A stretch of 64,000 nt of DNA from Nectonema munidae. Lineage: Eukaryota > Nematomorpha > Nectonematoida > Nectonematidae. Below are positions 1 to 12,300 of the stretch, one piece after another (the stretch's first letter is position 1; each line of letters opens with the position of its first letter). The stretch spans positions 62,001 through 126,000 of the forward strand of contig JAUIRK010000770.1 in the NCBI GenBank assembly GCA_030549495.1. The letters run 5' to 3'. Below the pieces are notes generated by a model, which searched no databases, had not been told where the DNA came from, and worked only from the letters and a program-made list of their open reading frames with translations. Both the position numbers and the translations under genes were made by a program.

Positions 1-1555
1 TGTAACTCAGTTCCTATGTTTGTGTATTTTTTACGCATTTTGTTTTCAACCTTTTAAACCCCATGTAAGGTCGTTTTATGTAAAAAGAAAAAGACATGTT
101 TTACTCTTTTGTGACTTATTTTACTCAATAAGTGTGTACTAAGGATGTAGTTTATAGTTTTATGCGCCACCCATACACAAGTGAGCTATAATGAGAAATG
201 GAGGTGCATAAGAGCGAGTTATGCTGATACTCTTTGATGATTTATTGGCTAAAATTAGTACTATCATCATTCATTCCTCTTAGAAATCTAAAAAAAAATT
301 TACTCCAAAAAGTTTATCTTTAAAAAATAATCCTTATTTTTCATTTAGTTTTTTTACACAGAGTATAATTTGATGAGAGTTTTTAACATGGGTCCCCTAA
401 AACCTTAGTTTTTTAGATTCTGGAGCAGATGTTTCCAAACTTTTTCTGTCAACGCCTTCTTTTTTTATAAAAAAAAATATGCTCACTTTTTTGTTAAAAC
501 ATCAACTCCTTTTTTAGTTTAAAAACATCGATTTTAACTTGAATCATATTATTTTAGCCAATCATTTTTATGCCAAGATTTAGAAATATTAATTTTCTTT
601 TTTCCATAAGTTCATTACTGTTTGGACTAAAATAATATATATTTATCATAGAATATATTGAAAAATGATTACTTTTATTTATGCGTGAAATGAATTTTGT
701 TGTTTCCTTTTCACAACTATCACTAACTAAGTTTTAAAGAAATCGGTTGAACTTCCAATCAATTTTGTTGCTTGGTTTTTATCGCAATATGTGTTTAAAA
801 TTTTCCCTTACACAGATATATCGTTGAAAATGGAATCCTATTTTCCAGATAATATTTTAAATGTTAAACAAACTTATTTTTCAGTATAAAGGTACATTTA
901 AAAACTTTTTAATGGAGGATGAATCTTCTTTGTGGGAAAATTCTTCTATCGATGTAGTTATACTTCCTCCATGTATTCATTCAACAGTATGTAAGTTTAT
1001 CTTAGACTGGAGTTACACTAAGTTTCCACTATTTGTTTTTTTTATTGTTAATATTAAATTTCATTTTTATCAACTTGAATCTATGATAATGAGAAAAATA
1101 TATAATTTTATTTTTTTACTTACTAACTCTCAAGTTGTTAATCCAGAGTGTTTTGGAAATGTCATTTAAATATTTGTTCACTAAATAGTATTTATTTATA
1201 ATATATACTTTCGAAAGAAAGGTGATGTCATTGGAATATGAATAAAAGTTTAAACAATATTTAGCCAAGATAGAACTTATATCGTTCAAATAAATGATGA
1301 ATCTATTAGTTAAAAATGATTGAATGAGTTGCATAGCTTCAAACCATAAGAAATCAGCTTGTTGCAAAGGCAATTTATGTTTAAACAGTCAAAAGCGCTC
1401 ATAAGATCTATAAAAAGAGCAAAACAATCGGAATCTAGTTAGTTATTACACCAATTATAAACAGGGAATGCAGTTTCTCAATTAAGTGTAGTTTACAAAA
1501 TCCGAATTGATTTAGAAAAAGTAAATTCTTAAATTCAAAGTATGAATATATTTTA
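1..1555. other. AT-rich upstream stretch, no gene seen
   Basis: No recognisable coding region on either strand. The open frames here (for example 861-1169 and 1116-1373) are low-complexity, rich in F, I, N, K and Y, and match no family I know. A 14-base motif GCGCCACCCATACA occurs at about 164-177 and again near 1837-1850 in the same orientation. The region lies upstream of the SLC66A2-like gene, so untranslated first exons or a promoter may be here, but nothing marks them. Confidence 0.5.
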
Positions 1556-1559
1556 TTAA

Positions 1560-1698
1560 TAACCCATTTAAGGCCAAGCAAAGCAGACGATATCTAAAAA
1601 AAAACGCAGACGATTTATATTCAAAGTCATTGAAAAAAGCAGACGAAGATGAAATTACTTATGTTCCAAAATAGGAACATTGGCCGTAAATGGGTTAA
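1560..1698 (+). mobile_element. TTAA miniature inverted-repeat element, copy 1
   Basis: Non-autonomous element of about 138 bp ending in inverted repeats AACCCATTTAAGG and TAAATGGGTTAA, next to TTAA. Three copies of GCAGACGA lie inside it. It has the same layout as the copies at 10864, 13742 and 34754, and this copy and 13742 share orientation. TTAA target sites are the hallmark of the piggyBac superfamily, whose transposase relics occur elsewhere in the window, so piggyBac-type mobilisation is inferred. Confidence 0.8.
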
Positions 1699-3350
1699 AT
1701 AAATTATTTTCTAAAACTTTAGATACATTCTCTTAAATTATTATAATTGAGTTGCATTTCACTGTTTATCGATATTTTGACTTTTTATTACATATGAACA
1801 TTGAATTCATTTTAATTAGTTTGTAGGTTGTTTGATGCGCCACCCATACATTACCCTACTTACTTTATGGGGAAACCGTTTAGCAGAAGCTTGGATCTAA
1901 CTAATTTATATGTATTATATATCATATTATTATTATAAATAGATATATATTATTTCTAGCCATATGTAGAAGCCTTCAAAAAGCCAGCAGTACCTTATGG
2001 TGGATTTTTGCGGGTTGACTGAAATTACACTGGTTTATCGCTGCTGCTGCGAAAGTGTAACAAAATTCTACACTTTTCCCTGAGAGTATTTGCTTTTATG
2101 GTAATACTCTCTCAGTTTAATGCCTTGTTTTGAACTGATAGATTATACTCATATAAAGATATATAATTTAGGGGCTAACAGCAACAACATTATATATTAT
2201 TAGCATAAATAGCAACACTGAATTCTAATCTAAGTTAGCCTTTAAAATATCTCTCCATGATTCTCATCTAAGCCATTATTTAGTATTCGAAATTTGATAT
2301 TTTTTAGAGTAAAGACAAATAAATTCGAAGATCGTCTCAAATTGTAATTACGGATGAGCCAGATATGATATGATATAACTTAGTTGATAAAAAATATTAT
2401 CTATCAATGAGATTAGATAATTGAGCAAAGTTTGAGTTGTTTACAAGAAGTGACTTTAAATAAATTTAAGTTAAAGTAGCTCAATATTACTGATTTTAGT
2501 AGTGTTGATAAAAATCACCTTTGGTATAAATATGTTATCACTTTCGTTTTAAGAAGTTTAAAATTGCCTGGACTATTTGAAGTTGACACCATCAAGAATC
2601 AGATAATCTGACCCTCCATGTCTGGTACAACATAAATGGAAGAGAAATTTAATTGTAGTTACGGAAAAAACATAACTTATTAAAAAGTTCTCTTAGTTTG
2701 TATATGTAGTTTAGTGTCTTCTTGTGTTGTCTTCAAAAAGATTTTCCATTTATTGTCTATAAGCTTTTTATCTAAGGATTCATAAATTGAATTTATCCTA
2801 ATTTTTTTTTCCAAAGGTATGTGGTTTGAAATTTTTTCCTAAAAACCTTCTACTCATAAACTGAGTTGTGCTCCTTTACAAACTAATTTTAACCTAAAAT
2901 AAAAAAGTTTATTCTTTAATTTTTTTTTAAATTTTTCAGCCTTTTTCTATGAGCTGCAAAAATACAAGGCTTAGGTTTATCCCGTTTTTGCAACTTTGTA
3001 CACTAAAGAGTGTCCATTTCAAAAAATATGGGGATAGTTATAGATAGGTGAAGAGAAAAAGTCTACTTCCAACATTAACTTTAGATTTTCAACTTCAGCA
3101 AAACAGTTATGAGCAACAAAATTGTTTAGATCAATTCAATTAAGTGGCTCATCTTTTCAATTTAGGCGAATAAAAGAGAATTATCTTTCTTTTCAGTAAA
3201 CTCATTAAGTGTTTGAACCAAATCAAGGCATATTCTTTCCTTTGAGCTATACAACCTATGTCTTCAATTTTTCTATATAGACGCTTTCTGACAAATTTGT
3301 TTCTCTTCACATCCTTCTAACACTTTCTTTTTAAATATTTTTATTTTCAG
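1699..3350. other. non-coding stretch upstream of SLC66A2-like gene
   Basis: No coding region recognised. Two small perfect-stem hairpins sit side by side at about 2051-2078 (GAAAGTGT against ACACTTTTC) and 2080-2115 (CTGAGAGTATT against AATACTCTCTCAG). They could be the core of a small inverted-repeat element. A pyrimidine-rich stretch ending TTATTTTCAG at 3341-3350 would serve as a splice acceptor for the first coding exon, which implies an upstream untranslated exon in this interval that I could not locate. Confidence 0.45.
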
Positions 3351-3378
3351 AGATAGGAGAAGAAGTATTCAAAGAATA

Positions 3379-6300
3379 ATGATTTCCTTTTCAGAATTTT
3401 TATATTTTTTTGCAAAATTTCTTATGATCTTCGGAGGATCTCTAGCCTACATTCCGCAATTCATTCTCGTTAAAAAGCATCAAAGTTTATCATCAGGATT
3501 CTCTTTTTATACCTTACTCGTTCTACTCTTATCCTACATTTTAAGAGTTTTCTTCTGGTAAATCCTTTTCTTTCAATCCATTTGTATTCTACAATTAATT
3601 TGAATATTTTTAATACACTAATCATAAGGTGATGGAATATGCGCATCCAAAATACACTATAATTTAGCCTACTTTAATGAAATTATTTTAATAACAGTAA
3701 AATCATATATGTGGTTCTCTAAACATAATATACGTAAATTTCGTGAAAAAACAGTTCGTTATACAAAATAAATAATTTACATTTGAAATACATTTTATAC
3801 ATAATGGTTTCCCAACCTTTTTTCACTGTGGACCCCCTAAAACGTTACTATCTCATGGATCATTAACGACAAAAGCCTAATGTGTAGGTCTCTTTAAGGC
3901 ATTGGTCGAAACGTTCTTGACCTTCCCGCTTAACCTATATCTAAAAGAGGGAAATTAAATTACTATTTCCAATTTAGAAAGATAATTACGTTTAAAATAT
4001 AAATAACGGATTACTTGTAAAATATTTTTTTATTTAAGGCTAGGTAGAAGATTTGAACTCACACTACTATTTCAAAGTTTAGTCATGATTACTACAATGC
4101 TATTATTTTTACAATTTTCTTTGCTACAAATCCAACAACACGGTGGCAAAAAAGACGTAAAGTATTTTTTGGGTATATTTTTGTGCAAATCTTAATTATT
4201 GTTCACAACATAGATGGCACCAAAAGGTGTGTGTATTCATATCATGGATTTGCAAATATCAGTCGTAAACGGTTTTTTACTCTTTAGTGAACTAGTTGTA
4301 GCCATTAGCATACTTTTTGCATTCATTAGTAAACTATTTGCAAATGATAGTGAATTTTTTGCAATCTTTAGTAAACTTGTTCAAAGGATAAAAATTGAAA
4401 CAAAAATATAAATTAGAAATTTATTATATTAATTTACTAAATACCATACATTAAATTAAATATTATTTTTTATATTTTATATATTTTTAAAAGTTAAATT
4501 ATATTCCTTTTTTGATTTTTTTAAATTATTTGTCTTTTTTCACCAAAGTTTTACAGAAGAAAAAAAATTCTGCTCTTTTCTTGAATTTTAAATTTTATTA
4601 AAATTTTGAAAAAATAATAGAAAAAGTAGTTAATTCAAGAAAAAAATATCTGATGAAATTAAATCAAAGATACCTCATCTTCACCTCATTGGGAAATCAC
4701 AAATTGAATTTTGTAAGAATTTTGCTATTAAAATTGTAGAAACTTTCAACAAATTTGGTACTTACGAAGCAAAGAAAAGAGGTGGAAATATAAAGAAGAT
4801 ATTAAGCTATAATGAGACGAAAGAAGGAAATGGATTCATGATAACGCACTTTTAAGATTAAAAGAAATTGCAATTAAATTAACAAGAAAGTAAGTATCAG
4901 TACGGTAAATATAGTATCATGAAGAAATTAGATATAATTATAAATATTCATTGAAAAAACTATCTCCATTCCAGAAAGAAGAAATTCTGCGTTTACAATT
5001 CAGACAAGATATGAAATTTCTAACTTAAATTAGAAATTTTACGTGAATGTTTTATATTTTTAGACAAAGTCGGTTTTGGCCCAAAAGAGGACGTTCAAAA
5101 ATTTAAACATCTGCAATTGTTTTTGTTTCAGCAGCAAGAAGTAGAAATATTTCTGTTGTTGCAGCCATGAATGATATATAATAAAGTTTTTTATGGAGAT
5201 AGATTTAATGGTTGTTTACAAGAAATAAAAAGTTGTTGCAACACTTTGAATATAGTAAATCCAGTTTCATCATGGACAATGCATCCATTTATCCTTATAA
5301 AGTCTTAAATAAAGTAATTGAAGAACTAAATTTGAAATTTTCATATCTTCCTCCTTATTCTCCATTCTAAATCCAATATAAAATGGCTTCAAATGAAGTT
5401 ACTTCAATTTTAGAAAGAACGGTAGCATTATCTAAGAGTTCTTGATTTTTAAAATTATAAAAATTCTTTTGTCCATACCAAAGTGGACTCTTTAATAGCT
5501 TTGACGTACTAAATTCTATAATAGCCCAGTTATGTATGTGTCTGGGATTGTTCCATCCTAATATGTAAATGTTCGGTTCCGTCGCACCTTTTTGCTATTC
5601 CATTATATCCTTTTGCAATTCCGTTATACCCTTTTGCAATTTTTTAAATTAAACATTAGTTATTCAAAATCAAATTATATTGAAAAAAATTATCTAAAAA
5701 ATAAGTGGGTTTTAGTATACTTTTTTTTATTTTTATTGCAAAATGAATCATAGTTAAACTGAAAAAGTAAATCCAATAATATAACAAAATACGTACTCAA
5801 GTAGGCATTAAAGTTTTACAAGTAGTTGTTAATACTGGATTGATAGATGCTAATGTAGATATTTTCAATAATAAAGATTCACTAAGTGTATAGTATACGT
5901 TTATGATTAACTTATGCATATTTATATTTATTTTGTGTGTAAAATGTACACATCTACAAATTTTTATTAAAAAATTAATTTTATTTGAGTTAATTTTTTA
6001 GGCTTTTTTGAATTTATCATCCTTCTACTTTAAATGTCACCCAAAATTAAATTTTACTTGATGTCTATCGCTTCATAGAATTGCATTCTTTATTTGGATG
6101 GATGAGATATTTTTCTTATATGAAGACATAAGCTTGTTTTGTTTGTGAAACTTCAATAAAATCTCAAAATATCTTCATCTTTTATTTCAAATTTGAAAAA
6201 GTTTGTTGCGAAGTTAAGATTTTGTCTGCCTATCTTACTTTAAAATTTCCAGATTTCGATGTGCCAACTAATTAATTTTCTTACATGCTTTTGTATGACG

Positions 6301-9130
6301 TTTTTAAATATATAAATCAATATTATTTCATAAATATATATATATCGATTTTATTTATTATATCGCATAAGTAAAACAAATTTTACTTCGTTTCAATAAA
6401 AATATATAGATCATGAAATATAGGAATCATCTACATGTGGAACATTGGCTACTCTATAATCACTACCTTTTTTTGTTGTTAATTATTATAATAATGAGAG
6501 TAACGAACCCTACGCAAATTAATTATCCAGAATGTCATGATATCTCTTTTTATAAAAAATTTTCCTCAGATTCTTAAATTTTACTAGTAATAAAAAATAA
6601 ATTATCGAGACAATTTGCGTAAATCATGTTACTAACTGTCCACTTGCCAATAGAAACGTGCCAAAGCACGAATTAGAGGAATCATAGATGTAGCTATTCA
6701 ATTTTGTAACTGGAAATATGCAACGGTTAATATTGCAAAGAATATAAAGATGCTACCAATGTTCCACTCCTAGAATTTTTTTAAATGATACTCTATTGGT
6801 TTTTTTGTGATAGATATACTTTAAATTTCTAGCTCAAATTTTTTTTATAAAAAAAACTTAAAAATTTTTATTTAGTCATTAATTAATATTTCTGAATTAT
6901 TTCGAAAATTAAATTAATAAATTAACACAAATACAGTTAATAAATTTTTATTTTTTGATATATGAAGTTACAGAAGCGGAAATTCAGACTTTAAATGTGT
7001 TATGCCCCAAATAAAAGATTTTCGGGGTAATCTACCAGCAATCAGTATATTTATAAAGACGAAAACCAACAAAAATGCGTGAATATGTCGGAAAAAATAA
7101 AAGGTGCCGATTTTTGGCACACTGGCAAAAAGGTCGCATCTGGTTTATGATAAAAACGCATGTCCTTGTTGTATGTCTGCAATTTTCTGTAAAAATGTTT
7201 TTTCAGAAATTGTGTACCGAGATTTAGCTTGAATGCCTCAAAATCTTCCTTTCGAGTTCAGCATACTCTTTTAGGGATAACCTTCTTTAATCACTTGATA
7301 GACGAATAAGGAATAGTAGGCTACGATTCTAGGCAATACAAAGGATTGAAAATATGGGGAAAAGGATCAAACTTAACTCTACTCTTAATAATAAATATTA
7401 ATTAAGTAAAAATCTTAAACTTTGATGCATAAAAACGCACTCAAATATTAAAGACGTAGAAAGAAATGATGATAAGATTTGTTGGATTTGTTGCGCGCAG
7501 AGAACTCAGAAATGTACACTAAATCTAGGCGTCGCATATACATCTAAAACCAAATTTCTGACTTCTTTTTGATTTTACCTGTGTGTTTATATGCATATAC
7601 GCATGTTTTTAAATCACTCCATGTGTGTTTGCAATGTATAGTTAAATAAGAAAGTTATTGCATAGACCAAATTTTCTGTCTTTTAGGACTCCAAATGATA
7701 AATGTGTTGACTCTCCTCAGGGCTTGGACGACAGACTCTTCCTAAAATTCATAAGAAATTAAGGAAAATTGAAAAAATTCTCCAAAATCCATCATAAATT
7801 GAATAAATTGTGGAAGACTCTTCTTCTAACTAAAAATCGTAGATCGGCTTTACGTTCTACGATATACACTTCATAATTGGTTATGTTCAATAAATTAAAT
7901 TTTCTTTAAAATTTTATTAGGATTGCATGAAAGATATAGTGTAATTTAATCATATGTATAATGTATAATAAGTAAATAAAATTTAAAATAATTACTGGAA
8001 TACGCTTAATGTCTGTTTAAAATTCAAAATTTTTGTTTTTATTCAGACATGAAATTATCGAGTTTTTGGACATGGACGTTTTTTTCAAGTTACCTACAAT
8101 TTATTCTATTTTTTATTTCCTGCATGTCGCTTATATCCTATATCTGTTATTCCTTGCCAACATATTTTGAAGCCGTTGGTTCGATATCTCTGTTCCTAGA
8201 GTCCTTATTAGGAGCTCCCCAAGCACTTCAAAATTATACCTCGAAATCAACACAAGGTTTGAGGTAAATAATTGTCTTTTATCTGATAAATTTAATAATT
8301 CAAATATTAAAATTTATTATCATTTATCTAATCTAATTTCATGATTTATTGTTTACTCTATAACCTGTAGGAAAAAGATATTTTTATTAGAAACTTAGTA
8401 TCTCAAAAATGATTTGTGCAAAAGTTGTAAAAACAGTTTTATATTTTTTATATACATTATACAAGTTTCACATTAAACATAATTGCTATTTATCAACAAT
8501 TAGTGCGCCGTTGTTAACAGGCTAGACCGCTAGACTCTCAATAGTTTCCCCACTTGGGGCGATATTAAAATCTAAAGGGGGCATTAGGGTAAATTGTGTG
8601 GGCATATAAAAAGTATCTTATTGTGGAATAGTTCTAAAAAGGTGGTAAAGCCTTGGACTAGTATTATATATGTTGTAAAGTGTATAAAGTATTATACTAG
8701 TTATCGTCACAAAGTCATTGGTTGCTTCTCACAGGATAGTTTTACGCTAAAGTACGCTCAAAAACGTTTGCGAGGCTTGTTTTCATCAATTGACAGGATT
8801 TTTTCAATTTAGTTTCCCTTGACTTAGCAGAAATCGCCCTTTAGTGAAAATTTATATTCTCCATCACGAATAAATCTTATTTCATTATACTACGGTTTAG
8901 CATTAAACGATTATATTTTTATTGTACTTTTAAGCGCAAGCATGATTGTTTTGTGGTTACTTGGAGACGCTTACAAATTTGCCTATTCCATTTCAATGCA
9001 TGTACCATTACAGTTCATTTATTGCTCAACGATTCAAGTCTTTTTGGATGCATTTATTCTCTTCCAAATAGTATACTATTATCAAATAGGAATCTTAAAG
9101 AGCGAGAAAAAACATCTGAATCCTGTTTGA
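3379..9130 (+). CDS. SLC66A2: PQ-loop membrane protein, SLC66A2/PQLC1-like (4 coding exons)
   Basis: Coding exons are 3379-3557, 6424-6533, 8047-8263 and 8935-9130; phases agree and total 702 nt, giving 233 residues (human protein about 271). The first PQ-loop is AYIPQF (P26-Q27) followed by the SSGFSFYTLLVLLLSYILRV helix; the second is LLGAPQALQNYTSKSTQGLS (P154-Q155) followed by LWLLGDAYKFAY and VPLQFIYCSTIQVFLDAFIL, in the family order. Exon 2 supplies the hydrophobic helix LLYNHYLFLLLIIIIM at the expected spacing; it is the least certain exon, with a weak acceptor tract and a GTCATG donor. The family are small endosome/Golgi membrane proteins; the yeast relative Any1 acts in phospholipid scrambling. 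The start is the first Met after an in-frame stop. Introns of 2.9, 1.5 and 0.7 kb hold repeats. It converges on the TMCC gene. Confidence 0.82.
3805..3905. mobile_element. hAT-type miniature element end (fragment)
   Basis: Inside SLC66A2 intron 1. The motif TGGTTTCCCAACCTTTTTTC followed by a GGACCCCC block resembles the ends of the hAT-like miniature elements at 50650, 57401 and 57613. The opposite end is not evident, so this is probably a fragment. Confidence 0.4.
4038..4104 (-). repeat. tRNA-derived SINE-like head
   Basis: On the reverse strand an A-box-like TAGCATTGTAGTAA (about 4089-4102) is followed some 35 bp later by a B-box-like GAGTTCAAATC (about 4050-4060), the internal RNA polymerase III promoter spacing of tRNA-derived SINEs. 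No complete cloverleaf is apparent, so it is not called a tRNA gene. Lies in SLC66A2 intron 1. Confidence 0.4.
4214..4411. repeat. 20-22-bp tandem array, heptad-encoding
   Basis: About five units of a 20-22-bp sequence around TTAGTAAACTNTTTGCAAT. Because the unit is close to 21 bp the array is open in more than one frame. On the reverse strand it reads SLLKIAK-NSLSFAN-SLLMNAK, on the forward strand it gives a 65-residue open frame starting at 4214. It lies about 220 bp left of an IS630/Tc1-like relic and has the same design as the arrays at 5583, 49652, 52979 and 63285, so it may be a subterminal repeat of a transposon. Confidence 0.55.
4635..5435 (+). pseudogene. IS630/Tc1-mariner-like transposase relic
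   Basis: Translated pieces follow the order of an IS630/Tc1-type DDE transposase. An N-terminal helix-turn-helix-like part reads RGGNIKKILSYNET near 4770-4815. The first catalytic Asp block is FIFLDKVGFGPKRGRSK near 5049-5093, then ISVVAAMND, the second Asp block IMDNASIYPYKVLNKVIEEL near 5272-5330, and the LPPYSPF motif near 5345-5365. Stops and frame changes are scattered through it, so it is inactive. It sits in intron 1 of the SLC66A2-like gene, on the same strand. Terminal inverted repeats were not resolved; the 21-bp arrays on both sides are candidates but both read in the same direction, which does not fit one simple element. Confidence 0.7.
5583..5650 (-). repeat. 21-bp tandem array, heptad-encoding
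   Basis: Three units of CCNTTTTGCAATTCCGTTATA-type repeat. Read on the reverse strand they give LQKGITE, LQKDIME and a third heptad with a stop at the Leu position. The unit is clearly the same as in the array at 63285-63412 and at the right window end (TTTTGCAATTC core), so these belong to one repeat family. Confidence 0.65.
5651..6423. other. rest of SLC66A2 intron 1
   Basis: AT-rich intron sequence. No further domain, RNA gene or complete repeat recognised. The acceptor for exon 2 (ATATAG at 6418-6423) has a poor pyrimidine tract. Confidence 0.4.
6534..8046. other. SLC66A2 intron 2
   Basis: No coding or RNA feature recognised. It ends in a good acceptor, TTTTGTTTTTATTCAG at 8031-8046. 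Composition is AT-rich and interspersed-repeat-like, but no element ends could be paired. Confidence 0.4.
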
Positions 9131-9245
9131 AGTATTTTTCTTTGCGTGCTATCGAAACAATACATGTCTCGAAAAGTTCTAAATTATTTTATTTTAACAA
9201 ATTCTCTGCAATTGTTGTTTATGTTATTGATTTTATAATTTTTTA

Positions 9246-9251
9246 AATAAA
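9246..9251 (+). terminator. candidate poly(A) signal of SLC66A2-like gene
   Basis: AATAAA lies 115 bp after the stop codon. It is the first canonical signal downstream and would place the transcript end just before the convergent TMCC gene. Confidence 0.5.
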
Positions 9252-9311
9252 TTAAAGTTTACCATTTTCTATGATAAAATACGAAAAATTAACCATTAAA
9301 ATTAACAAAAT

Positions 9312-9317
9312 TTTATT
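9312..9317 (-). terminator. candidate poly(A) signal of TMCC-like gene
   Basis: Reverse-strand AATAAA (TTTATT on +) about 20 nt after the TMCC stop codon at 9337-9339, implying a very short 3' untranslated region. Confidence 0.45.
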
Positions 9318-9336
9318 AAAAATATTAGGGAGGAAA

Positions 9337-12300
9337 TTACGAGTAAAATCGGTAATAAGAAAAAATACACATTGCAAAAATGATCACCGCAAGAAACCTA
9401 TAAAATTGTAAAGATATAGAAACATTATTTTATAAAAATTGGTAAATCTAATTCTGACCTCTTGTTGAAAAATGGTATTACTGTTTGGCAGATTGTAGAT
9501 GTGATTATTAGCACAACCTGTAAAATGGTTAGGACTATGTTAGCGAGTTTTAAAGCAAGTTTTCTAGCAGCAGTGGTGTCATCCAAACCGGATAAGTGCA
9601 TGTTTTGGTTTTCAGCTTCTATTTTTAAGATCTTAAATTAATATATTCATTAGGTAAATAGATCAGGCTGTCAATATAATCCAAATATAGAAGCGTACTC
9701 TGGTTTGTAGGTTTTCAATGAAGTCAGTAAGGTCTCTTGTGCGTTCTTCAAGTTGGTATGTCATCTTCTCTTCTAAAGCTTTAAACTCGTGTTTAATGTG
9801 ATCTATCTCTGTTTGATTTAACTCCAACAGATCTGCAACTTGCTCATCTAGTTGCTAATTCATGTAAATTCTATTTTAATAAAAACATTACATAAAATTA
9901 ATCAAAAATCTACCTCACAACGAAAACGAATTTCACTAATATTTTCGGTAAAGGTAGCATAGTCTTGTTGCGTTTTGACCTTAAGTGAATAGTTTTGAAA
10001 GATTTGTGTAAATATTTGTAAAATGTAGAATAATTTATTTTGTGTATACAAAAAAATTGTATGTTAATTTTAAACCTGTAGGGCATCAATGTGTTGTGTG
10101 CTGATTTGTAATCTCTCATAATTGGACTCAACACGTGCTATAATTTCAGCAAATGATGTGCTGCTCTTTTCAGATTGAAATGAAGCATTCTCTTCTTCAT
10201 TTTCGGTTTTTGTAACATCTTCATTTTCACTATGTTAAAAAAATATAATTTTTAAGCCTAAGCTAGAAAAATTAAAAGAATAATTGACACCTCTTCGTTA
10301 TTTACCACATGTAAAGGTGGTACATTTTGTTTATTTTTCATTCGAAATATGCATATTACAAAAAACTGTTGTTTTTCATCCTTTTTGGGTTTCTCCCTAT
10401 AAAATTTCATGATGGGTTCTCTCCCAACCATAATATCATAACATTAAAACAGCAAATTGTAAAAATGTAAGCATGTTCTACCTTTTTTCTATATAAGTTT
10501 TATGATAAATATGACTAAGGGTTGGGTTAGTAATTTTATTAAAATGTAATTTGAATTCAAAATTACCTTAATTAGCAACTTTTTGAGGTATTTATTCAAG
10601 CATATACCAATTTTACTTAAAGTGGGTTCCTCATCAATTCATATGCGTCTTTTTCACTTTAAATATGTCTTTTTTTATCTGACAAACATTGACTTTATTT
10701 TAAAGTTTCGTTTTTAAAATAATTTATTTATATTTTGGAGAATAATATCCTTGCATCAAATGAATGCAATATAAATTAAAAATAGCACATATCTACGTAC
10801 TTCACTTCAGAAGTATGTTCAAAAATACATTTGAAAAGTGAAAACTTTAATTTTATATTTTACTTAACCCATTAAGTCCCAATGCTCCCATTTGGGAACA
10901 TAAGTAATTTCATCTTCGTCTGCTTTTTTCAATGACTTTGAATATAAATCGTCTGCGTTTTTTTAGATATCGTCTGATTTCTATGGTACTTAATGGGTTA
11001 AGATACACTACTACTTATTTTACAGGTTTAAATTAAGGCAAAATTTTAGAATATACATCATGGGGAATATAGCACTTTCTGGAAAAATTTTTAATAATGT
11101 AACGCTGAATAATGGAAATTAGTGACGCTTAAGGATTTAGAGTAGTTAATTGTGTAGCATTTTTGCAATGTTGGTCTATGACATGTACAGAAAATTAATG
11201 TTATACATTTGAACTCGTTTTAACAAAAAAAAGAAAACTAAAGAGTTTACTATTGCAAAATGTAAAGTCGAAAAGTCTAATTCTGAATAAAGATTATAGT
11301 AGGGAAAATGATTTTATAATCATTTAGAAGTGTAATGGTACTTTAGCGTGTTTTTATCGAGGAGGCAAAATTCTTGTATCGACTATGGGTAATGAAGATC
11401 AGGACTGGTTTCGAACTCAAGGCCCTCAAGTCATTAAACCAGATATACCTAACCAGCTCTGAACTATTATTGTCTAGCTTCATATGATGTAAAATGTTTG
11501 TGTTTGAATCCTCTAATAAACTTAAATTTAATATCAAAACACCATAACCAAATTAAATCGTATAGTTAGCTACCTTCCTAAAAAACTTTTAATTTTCAAT
11601 GAAAATCAATAGCCTATCGTAAATTTGTTTACAAAACGTCAAAAAATTGAGACACTATAATATAAACTCAGCTCATGCTTCCAGTTCAATTGTTTTATAA
11701 TTTTCAAATTTTGTTAATTCTATCTACTTGTTTTACTAAAGTCGCCTTGTTTCTTCCATTTATTTTACTACTCCTTAATACTTTATCATGGGAGACCAAA
11801 TAGAGTTGTGTTTGAATGATGCTCTAAATTGAGTTCAAGATGAAACCAGAAATTATATAATTTATATTAACCAAATTTCTTTTGATACAGAAGATTTAGC
11901 TGACGATGAAAATGATGATAAAGATAATGAAATAGATAATTTTTCTAAAAATATGTTCTAAGTTGTTTTTAACGATCGTAGTCAAGTTATGAATATAAAT
12001 GAAGATGAAACTTCACATAACTCAGGAGAATGGGTTAATGGAGTAGTTTTAAATTTAAATTTACTTCAAAAGTTTAAAATAGCTTTTCGAGCAAGTGAAA
12101 ATATTACGCCAACTTTTCATTCATCATCAAAGGCTTTCGAACTGTTTTTTAAAGATATAATATTGGAAAAAAGAATTAATTTTTCTATTGTCTATGCTAA
12201 TTATATAGGAGCGAGATTTCACTATTTTTTTTGTATATTATTTGTAAGTGGTTATGTTAAATGTAGGAAGAGGTCTATCTATTGGGAAAGTAGTCTTGAC

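Noticed and set aside
861-1373. Small ORFs on both strands as genes
   Set aside because: Composition is that of random AT-rich DNA (F, I, N, K, Y) with no domain or splice context.
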